A program made the translations under genes and the position numbers. A stretch of 16,324 bases of DNA from Jimgerdemannia flammicorona (Eukaryota; Mucoromycota; Endogonomycetes; Endogonales; Endogonaceae): NCBI GenBank assembly GCA_003990745.1, contig RBNI01003248.1, positions 1 through 16,324 on the forward strand, written 5' to 3'. Under the pieces are notes generated by a model. That model searched no databases and was not told the origin of the DNA. It was given only the letters and a program-made list of their open reading frames with translations. This document shows positions 9,414 to 16,324 of the stretch, one piece after another; the stretch's first letter is position 1, and every line of letters starts with the position of its first letter.

Positions 9414-9743
9414 CTGAAATAATCTGAATCACTCCATCTGAATTACTTTATCTGAACTACTTCATCTGAACCACTCAATCTGAACTACTCAATCTGAACC
9501 ACTCAATTGAAACTACTTAATCTGAATCACTCAATCAAAACCACTCAATCCAAATTACTCAATCTGAATCACTTAATCTAAATCACTCAATTTGAATTAC
9601 CTAATTCAAATCATTTAATCTGATTCATTCAATCTGATCATTTAATCCAAATATTTAATCTGAATCACTCAATCCAAATTATTCTATTTAAATTATCTAA
9701 TCTGAATCTTTCAATCCAAATACTTCAGTCTAAATTCTCTACA
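9414..9743 (+). repeat. 14-bp minisatellite, about 23 copies
   Basis: Consensus CTGAATCACTCAAT is repeated head to tail, mostly exactly 14 bases, with a few 13-base units (around 9640-9655). Variation is largely C/T at fixed positions (for example CTGAACCACTCAAT, CTGAATTACTTTAT). Because 14 is not a multiple of three and stops occur in the frames, it is unlikely to be coding. Edges fade into related AATCTGAA text at the left and TCTAAATTC at the right. Confidence 0.93.
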
Positions 9744-9756
9744 TAACTCATATACT

Positions 9757-9842
9757 GAATATATCTACATATATATCTATAAATATATATATATACAAAT
9801 ATATATATATAAATACATATATAAATATGCAAATATATATAT
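9757..9842. repeat. (AT)n-rich low-complexity tract
   Basis: Alternating TATATA runs are interrupted by CTAC, CTAAA, CAAA and GCAAA, with no G or C except these interruptions. It is simple sequence between the 14-bp minisatellite and the hAT remnant, and a likely unpaired or cruciform-prone tract. Confidence 0.8.
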
Positions 9843-10789
9843 CAATAGATCAGTCTTTAATAGTTTATAGTACTGATAATGCTTCAAGTCAAACATTCTC
9901 AATAGTTCTATACTTTCTATATAATTCTCATTCTGAAATCTAGCAATATTGTACTAAGACTAGAGATGATATTATTTGTAATTATTATAGGTAAAAAATT
10001 AAAAGAAGAAGATACATTTATGATATAACTAATGTTTTTATTTAATACATATATGATATTGTTTCTATTAATCCCTTTATACTATATAGCCAGATATTCA
10101 AAATGCTTAGTGGGTTAACTTCAAATATGTATCAATATCTAAAAGAGAAATACTCTAACAAAATTAAAAAGAACATAGAAATAAATAAAATTAATATCCA
10201 AGCTATAGTAGATATATTTATCTAATTGTCTAATCATTTCTGTATTAATAACTTTATTTAATCAAAAATATTTAGCTATATTCTTTAGCAGAATTTTGAA
10301 ATTGATTAATTTACTGAATTATATATATAGACTAACTATTTATAACTATTAAGAGCAATCAGTTATATAGCATCTTTGGTCTCCTTAAGTATGATTTATA
10401 GCTGCTAAATACTAATACTATTTACAAAGATATTCTGGAGGTCTATTGGAAGGAGTATGACAATCTTTGCCAGACACTTCAGATAAAATAAATAATGAGA
10501 GCAATATTATAATCATTACAAGCTGAATTATATATATATATAAAGAGCTTACTAATTTAATCTCACATTTAATAAACAGAATTCAGTAGGCAGAATTTTA
10601 TTTATAATTAATACATAGATATCTTCTAATATAATTTCATTTCTGGGTATTACTAGTTATTAGGTTGATCTCAATTAGTAACTTAAATCTCTTACTCTTG
10701 ACTTCATCAAACTCACTGATTCTTATTCTGGAGAAAACATTATAAATGCTTTTATTAGTTATATTCAGAAGCTTGGAATCACAACCAAG

Positions 10790-10905
10790 ATAAAAAGGGA
10801 GGGCTTGCTATCTGGTCAGCATTTTGAGAGAAGTTTAAAAATAAAACAGATTTTAATAGTTATTTATTTTCATATAAATTTGCCAACTGAAAATTTCAAT
10901 TACAG
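10790..10905 (+). other. Candidate intron 1 in the hAT transposase (decayed 5' splice site)
   Basis: The upstream frame ends GITTK at 10789 and the downstream frame resumes ILAIMTDNVTNN at 10906, immediately after TTACAG. The two flanks join in phase 0 to give the continuous hAT motif, while the 116 intervening bases shift frame and match nothing in the family. The 5' end reads ATAAAA rather than GTAAAA or GTATGT, which would need one G-to-A change. A simple insertion is the alternative. Confidence 0.4.
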
Positions 10906-11348
10906 ATTTTGGCCATTATGACAGATAATGTCACAAATAACTAATATTTTTTCAAAATTTAGCAACCAATCTTCGATTAGAAAATATGACCTTTGGTGTA
11001 GAAAACTGCTGTATGTATTGTCAGGCCCACATACTTTCAGAATTATCTTATGCATATAAACAAAACATCCAGAAGTAAAGAAACTCTGAGTATTGTTTTC
11101 AAGCTATATAAACTGATTATATTGATCTGATCATCTCTACAATGATGGGACAAATTTATGGTACAGTATAGAACAATCAGTTTAGTCCTAAGAGAGCTGA
11201 TATTAGATGTCTATATGTATTGAAACTTGATATTTACAATGATCCAGCATGTGCTGGAGTTTGCTGTGGAATGTGCTCTTTTATTAGTTGGCTGAAGCAA
11301 ATTGTTTTAAAAGACTGAGAATTGTTAATTAATTAATTTCAAAACAGA

Positions 11349-11376
11349 TTTTTTTTTTTTAAAAAAAAAAAAAAAA
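11349..11376. repeat. T12-A16 homopolymer palindrome
   Basis: Twelve T followed directly by sixteen A form a perfect 24-base palindrome inside the poorly conserved part of the hAT remnant. It has no flanking structure that I recognise. It could be a scar of a poly-A-tailed insertion or a sequencing or assembly artefact. Confidence 0.85.
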
Positions 11377-11796
11377 TAGCCAATAAATTCTATAGTTACT
11401 ATTGATAAGGAAATGTAGAGTAGAGCTATAGATGAAAGTGTGTGGGATACACTAAGGAATGATATCAGAGTTTTGAAAGTAAGTGATAATTGTTTTAGCT
11501 CTATGTTTATTTTATCTATCTCTGTATAGTAATATAACAATTCACTATTGTTAACTACTAGTGTTTTGATGATTATATGAAGAATATTATCAAACAAACC
11601 ACTCTGACAATAAGCTCTATAATACTAGTATACAATATTTTGATTGATCAACTAGAGGATAAGTTTAAGAAAAGACTAGAGAGTAGTAGTGATTTTCAGT
11701 TTAGCCTGAATCAGAGAGATGCCATAGAGGTTACTGTGAGTAAGCTTAGAAAATACTACTCCAAAACAGATTTCATTATATACTCAATTAGTATAG

Positions 11797-11869
11797 GTAT
11801 GTTGGTGTTATAGTTGCTTCTTTCAAAAAGGTAAAACTTTTACAAAACTCATTCTCTTTCTCAAAATAG
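11797..11869 (+). other. Spliceosomal intron 2 in the hAT transposase
   Basis: The 73-base segment begins GTATGT and ends TAG after a pyrimidine-rich stretch (CTCATTCTCTTTCTC). Removing it joins ATA-G at 11793-11796 to TA at 11870-11871, making a GTA Val codon (phase 1) and turning YSISI...VLDLYFKL into one uninterrupted hAT motif. Unspliced, the frame runs into a TAG at 11811-11813. Length and 5' site fit fungal introns. No clear branch-point motif survives. Confidence 0.7.
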
Positions 11870-12660
11870 TATTGGATCTATACTTTAAGCTAAAATACTA
11901 CAAAGATCAGGGCTAGAAGCAGTACTACATTGAGGAGGCTAAGCAAGTTATAATTAAAATATACTGAAAAAACTATATATCACCACAAGGTTCTAGCCAA
12001 AGTCTAGACAAATATACTAAAAGATCTCCTCTATTATATATTTACTTTAGCAGAAAGAGAAACAGGTGGCCATCAGTGGAAGAATTACTATCAATAGAAA
12101 AACTCATCATTAACCTCACCAGCAACTACATGATCCTGCTGGAGGGTACAGAGATGCTTAACAGATAGAAGATAGATTGTCTTCCCATAGGTAGTTGGTG
12201 AGATTGGGTCAATTTTACTTACTATTCTAACCACCATTCTAACCTCCAGAGCATATGGCCACAGATACATCAAACAGACCTCCCCAGTCTATGTGGTATG
12301 GCTTGAGACTATCTGACTATTTCTGCTATCAGTGCTCCAGTCAAGCAGGTATTCTCTAATATATGTAGTAGATCTTATTTTCCCTAAGAGATATATACTA
12401 AATGCTAAGGCAATCTGGGCCTACATGTGCCTAAAGTCTTGGTGGAGTACAGGCTGCTAAAATTGGATAAGTTCTACAGTATTAAATAAAAATAGTCAGA
12501 AATAGATTATTTTTTATAAATTATTAAAAGAAAAAAAAGTTTAGCTTAGAGTATAAGGTAGCTAATAGAGAGTGTATACCAGTGTTTGCAGCCTCATACT
12601 AGTCTAAGTGGGGTTATTACAGTTGGTAAAAGTTAGCAGAGTTAGTGGGGTTAGTGGGAA

Positions 12661-13296
12661 TTAGTAGTATTAGTAGAGAGAGCATATAAAATTTATAGCC
12701 CTCTACTAGTAGCAAGGGGCAACCCTAAGCTATAAGTTGGTGTAGAAGTTCAGATTGGAGGAAAAATGTAGAATTTTCAGTCCAATAACTTACTATGAGA
12801 AGTAACTTTAAGCTGTTGAACTCTGGCACAGATTGGACTCTAGTACAGATTTGGGTCTTACAGGCACTCTGGCTCTACATTGTAATATTTTATCAGCAGT
12901 ATTATAAAGCAGAGCCAAGGGGCCAGTAGAGCCTAGCAAAAGCTAAAACTAGTATTACAAAACAAACAGAGTAGAGTAGGGATCAGTGGGGTTGGCAGAG
13001 AGTATACAAAATTTGTAGCCCTCTGCCAGCAGTATGGAGCAGCTCTAAACTACAAGTTGATATAGGGGTACAGATTAGAGAGAGTATGCAGAATTTGCAG
13101 CCTAATGACCTACTATAAGAAGTAACTTCAAGCAGTCAGACTCTAGTGTAAATCAGACTCTGGTACAGATTTGGGTCCTATAGGTACTCTGGCCCTACAC
13201 TGTAGTGCTATACCAATAGTGTCACAAAGCAGAGCTAAGGGGCCAGTAAAACCTGGTAAAAAGCTAAAAGCTAAAAACTAGTACTATAAAACAAAA
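12661..13296. repeat. Tandem duplication, two copies of about 320 bp
   Basis: Copy A (about 12661-12966) and copy B (about 12981-13296) align at an offset of 320, growing to 329 at the right end. Shared landmarks include GTAGCCCTCT/ATAGCCCTCT (12695 and 13015), AGAAGTAACTT, GGTACAGATTTGGGTC, GGGGCCAGTA and CTAGTA(T/C)TA. Differences are mostly transitions. A partial third copy may start near 12565 (AGAGTGTATACC then TTTGCAGCC). No coding frame survives in either copy and the family is not recognised. Confidence 0.85.
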
Positions 13297-13309
13297 GAGG
13301 TACCTAACT

Positions 13310-13415
13310 GTCTAACTCTTACAAAAGACAGTCTAACTCTCACAAAAGACTGTCTAACTCTTACAAAAAACCACCTAACCTTCACAAAAGGCTACTTAGT
13401 CTAACTTTCACAAAA
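13310..13415. repeat. 21-bp tandem array, about 5 copies
   Basis: Units of GTCTAACTCTTACAAAAGAC plus one base start at 13310, 13331, 13352 and 13373, and degenerate after about 13394 (ACTTAGTCTAACTTTCACAAAA). Changes between units are mainly C/T. It lies directly after copy B of the 320-bp duplication. Although 21 is a multiple of three, I see no open frame extending beyond the array on either strand. Confidence 0.88.
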
Positions 13416-13427
13416 CTACTCCATCTG

Positions 13428-13883
13428 TCAGTCCCAGACCTTGATGAGCCTATCATCTATTGTAAGTACAATAACTGTAGTATTTGAGCTCTCCTTAAAG
13501 GTAATAGTATCATAAAGATCATATGGTTGGAATAGGAGAGCTATATTGACTGCAAATGGGACCCTGAAACCATAGGTGAGGTCATATCAGATATCATCAC
13601 TATTCTTCCAAGTTGGGCCCTTCCTTTCCAGAATATAAAATATTACTAGAGTAATATTATTATCTATATGTATGAGTAGAGAAATATTCCATCTGATATA
13701 TCTCAATGTGATGTGAGTATATGGTTGAGTGAACCTTTGGCCCAAGATCTTATATTGCTAAACAGTGTCAGAGAATATCTGCTTTTCATCTAGCCCTGGA
13801 AGCCCTAGCTTGAAAATCTACCAAAATAGACAGTATCTGGTCAAATTCTTCCTTTTCACATATAGGAGACAGAAATCCTCAGG
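13428..13883 (-). pseudogene. Unrecognised fossil reading frame
   Basis: On the minus strand one frame holds about 150 codons with protein-like composition, interrupted only by TAG at 13818-13820 and 13758-13760 and TGA at 13587-13589. It ends at a TGA at 13428-13430 and is bounded upstream by a TAG at 13884-13886. Visible segments include PEDFCLLYVKRKNLTRYC near the start, LPGLDEKQIFSDTV in the middle, and AVNIALLFQPYDLYDTITF then VIVLTIDDRLIKVWD at the end. The stops are of the type made by Trp or Arg codon deamination. I do not recognise the family and give it no function. It may belong to another transposon or a captured host gene. The 77-codon frame on the opposite strand (13765-13998) overlaps its start and may be a shadow. 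Confidence 0.45.
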
Positions 13884-13998
13884 CTATATAAAAAAAACCC
13901 CCCAAGATCCTCACCTCATAGAGTATGCTAAATTGCATCAAGAATATACATATTGCTATACCAAGAGCACTACTAAGCTGGCCTGCTTTTCAGTCTAG

Positions 13999-14681
13999 CA
14001 ATCTGATCAAAGAACCCCAGATCATAGCCACTATTATTATATAAGATATATCATATTGTATGTAGCTTGTTCTCAATAGTACTTCTAAAGTTCTAATAAG
14101 AGTTTAGAATCCTATATATCTCTAAAAATTTAACAAGAATAGGTTAGTAAAGAAAATCTCAAAAATAAGGAGATAAATGCAAAGTATTTCAGAAAAAACT
14201 CTAGGGAACTCACTCTTTACCAATATTGTGATATACCCAATTTCCATCCAAACTTCCCCTCTCTGCTTTTTATGTCTCTTCTTTCCTGCTACTTAGTATT
14301 TGATGCAATTCTCACAAATCTTATTGATATAGCAATAAAGCTTATTACTATAGAGATTCTTTACTATTACTGTAACAACATTTCTACATTTGTTAACAAT
14401 AATGTAGTTCTCTTCATCATTGAACACTCCAGCAGACCAATGGACTCCTTAATTGAGAATAATTAGCTCTGATTTAAATGTAGACTTCTAAGCCTTAATG
14501 ATAATTCTAGTATTACTTATACTGAATAACTTGCTCTTGAACTTCTCTATTTGATCTAAGTAGTGAGTCAAGTTAAGTATATAGATAGATTATATACAAG
14601 TATTATATAGGAGTATTTAGAGGAGAACATATAAAAATGAAGTTAAATAAAATATAGATGAGTATTCAAAAAAGAGCATAA
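13999..14681. other. AT-rich stretch without recognised features
   Basis: I see no repeat array, transposon motif or convincing gene here. A 64-codon plus-strand frame (14272-14466) is hydrophobic and Ile/Leu/Asn-rich, as random AT-rich DNA tends to give, and has no recognisable motif. Confidence 0.5.
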
Positions 14682-14726
14682 GAATGAGTTGTATATAGAT
14701 GAGTTGTATATAGATAAGTTGTACAA
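14682..14726. repeat. 15-bp tandem repeat, 3 copies
   Basis: Units GATGAGTTGTATATA are found at about 14683 (with AATGAG), 14698 and 14713 (GATAAGTTGTACAA). It is a short local duplication in AT-rich DNA. Confidence 0.8.
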
Positions 14727-15087
14727 GATTGCTCATAAAGGCTTACTTCTAATCCTTTTGAGATCTCTACTATATGATATATTGACTCAATAGCTTAGCA
14801 ACTAAAGACATATCTCACAACATTCTCCAGCCTTTCTTTACCTTGATCAGATATTGCAAATAAAGTCAGCAGATCTTACTATAGAGCTGTAGATCTTAAG
14901 AAAAAGAGAAATAGTATGAAATGAACTTAGTTATACTATGGGAATTTAAATATTAGAGTGAAAAAGTAACCTATATCTACTATTAGCTATTCTAAAAAGG
15001 CTACTATATATATATATAGCTGTGAGATCTATAAATTTTGAGGTCTGAAGACTCACTATATATTATTACCAGAATTCTCCTTCATTC
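14727..15087. other. AT-rich stretch without recognised features
   Basis: No gene, array or structured repeat is visible apart from a short TATATATATATA run near 15005-15018. Confidence 0.5.
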
Positions 15088-15136
15088 TTATCACTATTAC
15101 CATCACTATTGCTATTACTATTGATATCACTACTGT
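15088..15136. repeat. Trinucleotide-like ATCACTATT repeat
   Basis: The run is built of ATCACTATT, ACCATCACT, ATTGCTATT and ACTATTGAT words, a degenerate (ATT/ACT/ATC)n microsatellite. Confidence 0.75.
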
Positions 15137-15374
15137 AACTTTAGCTCTCAATGAGCAGCTTGTATACTATCTATATGAGAAAGAATTTAATATTGTCAAC
15201 AGAGAGTGCTTTTCTATCTTAAATATTTTCTCTTTTAATAATCATTAGGTTAAAAAATAAGTAGACTAATGTATAATTAAGGACTATTATTTATTTATTT
15301 ATGATGCAGTAGAAGAAACTAAAAAGAGCATCAGAGAGAATAAAGAAATAGAGAACAAAGAAAGAGAAAATAAA
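15137..15374. other. AT-rich stretch without recognised features
   Basis: Only scattered TTTATTTATTTATGA and AAAGAGAATAAAGAAA words are seen. The right end merges into the 26-bp array, of which it may be a degenerate extension (GAGAACAAAGAAAGAGAAA). Confidence 0.45.
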
Positions 15375-15478
15375 GAAAGGATGATATCACTAAAGATAAA
15401 GAAAGAGTAATGTCACCAAAGATAATGAAAGAGTGATATTACTAAAAATAAAGAAAGAGTAATATCACTAAAGATTTT
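15375..15478. repeat. 26-bp tandem array, 4 copies
   Basis: Exact 26-base units begin at 15375, 15401, 15427 and 15453, with consensus GAAAGAGTAATATCACTAAA followed by GATAAA. Differences are mostly A/G and C/T. The array follows a degenerate GAAAGAGAATAAA lead-in. Confidence 0.93.
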
Positions 15479-16324
15479 GAGTGATTCAGATCAATTGAGA
15501 TCATCTAGATCAGATCATAGAACCAATCTAAGTTAATTTGAATCTATCATATGATAAATCTGAATTAAATCTCATCCAGATAAATTACATCTATTTGGAG
15601 CACTAACTATCTGTAATATATTAATTCTATTAGAATATAGTTTTAATATACTTATCAATAAATTCTATACTATAGTCAGAGATATATAAGTTTTTTTAAA
15701 GGTTTTTATCTAAGAGTAAGATTATTATAATAGAATTATATATTAAATGAATAATCTTTAAAAAGGATACAAATAGTGACTATATATTTAGTAATAATAT
15801 TACTTAATATAATATTACTCAGGCAATTTATCAACTTTAAAATTTTTTCTGCTCTGATAATAAATAGTTAATTTGTTTTGATTACAAATTACATATTTGT
15901 TCTAAGTATAAACAGAATAGTCATATATTCAAATTATTTATACATATTTAGTCAAAATCTATAAATTATTACTTAATAAAATGATATAAATATGTACTCT
16001 TATAATTATATATATGTATTTGAAATAAATCAGCTTTTAGTTTAGTATAAAATATAAGAAGTCTTCAATATATATTTTTCTAAATTCTTAATAATGATAT
16101 CTAAGTTACTTTAGTTTTCTAACTAAACTCTAGAAGTTTAACTAACTTCTACTATACTGAGAACAAGTATATAAATCTAAAAAAAAAACTCTTTAAATCT
16201 AAATCTTAAGAGATTTAGTTTATATATAGAAAGAATCCAGTTTTTTGAATAATTATAGTTATAAGAGAAGAGTAATACTTTATTCTACTATAATTTTTCA
16301 ACTTAGTTTAAAAAAAAAAAAAAA
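15479..16324. other. AT-rich tail of the window, ending in poly-A
   Basis: No gene or transposon motif is seen. Around 15485-15595 there are several ATC(T/A)GAT and AATCTGAAT words reminiscent of the 14-bp minisatellite unit. GTAATAATATTAC near 15791-15803 is a perfect 13-base palindrome followed by a related AATATTAC. The last 14-15 bases are all A. Confidence 0.5.

Larger units (their letters stand above)
10022..12469 (+). pseudogene. hAT-family DNA transposase, heavily decayed
   Basis: hAT transposases cut and paste their element through an RNase H-like core. The motifs are in order on the plus strand. A BED zinc-finger tail (10085-10157) reads FKMLSGLTSNM then YLKEKY, where HLKEKH is expected. 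NTIYKDILEVYWKEYDNLC is at about 10423-10480. NT, stop, ISSNIISFLGITSY (10610-10660) corresponds to DTWTSSN. LDFIKLTDSYSGENI (about 10698-10742) follows, then ILAIMTDNVTNN (10906-10941). RAIDESVWDTLRNDIRVLK lies at 11422-11478. LTISSIILVYNILIDQLED (about 11607-11663) and KLRKYYSKTD (about 11742) come next, then VLDLYFKLKYYKDQG (from 11870), and the C-terminal dimerisation motif DYLTISAISAPVKQVFS (about 12307-12357), ending ILNAKAIWAYMCLKSWW. Stops at Trp or Gln positions (TAG 10616, 10661, 10676; TAA 10679; TAG 11914; TGA 11965, 12304) and a +1 shift near 12362 disable it. The segment 11031-11412 and the region about 12050-12250 are poorly matched. Terminal inverted repeats were not found. Confidence 0.86.

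Noticed and set aside
9414..9743. CRISPR array
   Set aside because: Units are contiguous 14-mers with no spacers, in a eukaryotic transposon context.
11325..11597. 90-codon open frame on the minus strand
   Set aside because: Contains the poly-Phe/poly-Lys translation of the T12-A16 run and lies antisense to hAT motifs on the plus strand.
11577..11813. Independent 78-residue gene
   Set aside because: It is one exon of the hAT transposase. Its last residues and stop come from reading into the GTATGT intron.
12091..12273. 60-codon open frame on the minus strand
   Set aside because: Antisense to the hAT C-terminal part, with no motif of its own.
13765..13998. 77-codon plus-strand open frame as a gene
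   Set aside because: No recognisable motif, and it partly overlaps the minus-strand fossil frame, which extends farther. Kept only as a note there.
14272..14466. 64-codon hydrophobic plus-strand frame as a membrane protein
   Set aside because: Ile/Leu/Asn bias is what AT-rich DNA gives by chance. No start context, motif or conserved neighbour supports it.
1..16324. tRNA, rRNA or telomere repeats
   Set aside because: No cloverleaf-like box A/box B set, no rRNA core sequence and no TTAGGG-type array were seen on either strand by eye.

Overview
This window looks like a transposon graveyard from a eukaryotic, probably filamentous fungal, genome with a RIP-like mutation process. That assignment is inferred from nested retroelements, the mutation pattern and a short GTATGT-type intron; no host marker gene is present. 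I see no intact protein-coding gene, no tRNA or rRNA and no telomere repeat.

Region 1 (1 to about 5494) is GC-rich and holds a LINE (non-LTR retrotransposon) on the minus strand. It has a short 5' leader (about 5406-5494), ORF1 (5405-3384, RRM-like), and ORF2 (3352 to beyond base 1) with an apurinic-type endonuclease, a reverse transcriptase and a C-terminal Cys/His motif. Both frames are colinear throughout but carry about ten premature TAG/TGA stops, and the catalytic FADD box reads FADN, so the copy is dead but fairly young.

Region 2 (about 5497-8424, possibly to 9156) is an older, AT-rich, CpG-free Ty3/gypsy-type LTR element, also on the minus strand. One decayed frame encodes gag, a CCHC knuckle, a dUTPase-like domain, an aspartic protease and the N-terminal part of the RT, where the LINE interrupts it. 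The rest of pol should lie to the left of the LINE, outside the window.

Region 3 (about 8425-10000) is non-coding and AT-rich: a candidate LTR, iterated TATA-AGTG motifs, a large imperfect palindrome (possible MITE), a 14-bp minisatellite of about 23 copies and an (AT)n tract.

Region 4 (about 10022-12469) is a heavily mutated hAT-family transposase on the plus strand. BED finger, catalytic-core and C-terminal dimerisation motifs are in order, and two candidate spliceosomal introns are visible. One of these (11797-11869) has GTATGT and TAG ends and rejoins the frame exactly.

Region 5 (12580-16324) is AT-rich: a roughly 320-bp tandem duplication, a 21-bp tandem array, an unrecognised fossil reading frame on the minus strand (13883-13428), 15-bp and 26-bp tandem arrays, and long stretches where I see nothing. 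The window ends in a poly-A run.

The elements do not form a functional pathway. Together they record successive insertions: an old gypsy element and hAT decayed by C-to-T change mainly at CpA and CpG, then a younger LINE that landed inside the gypsy RT.
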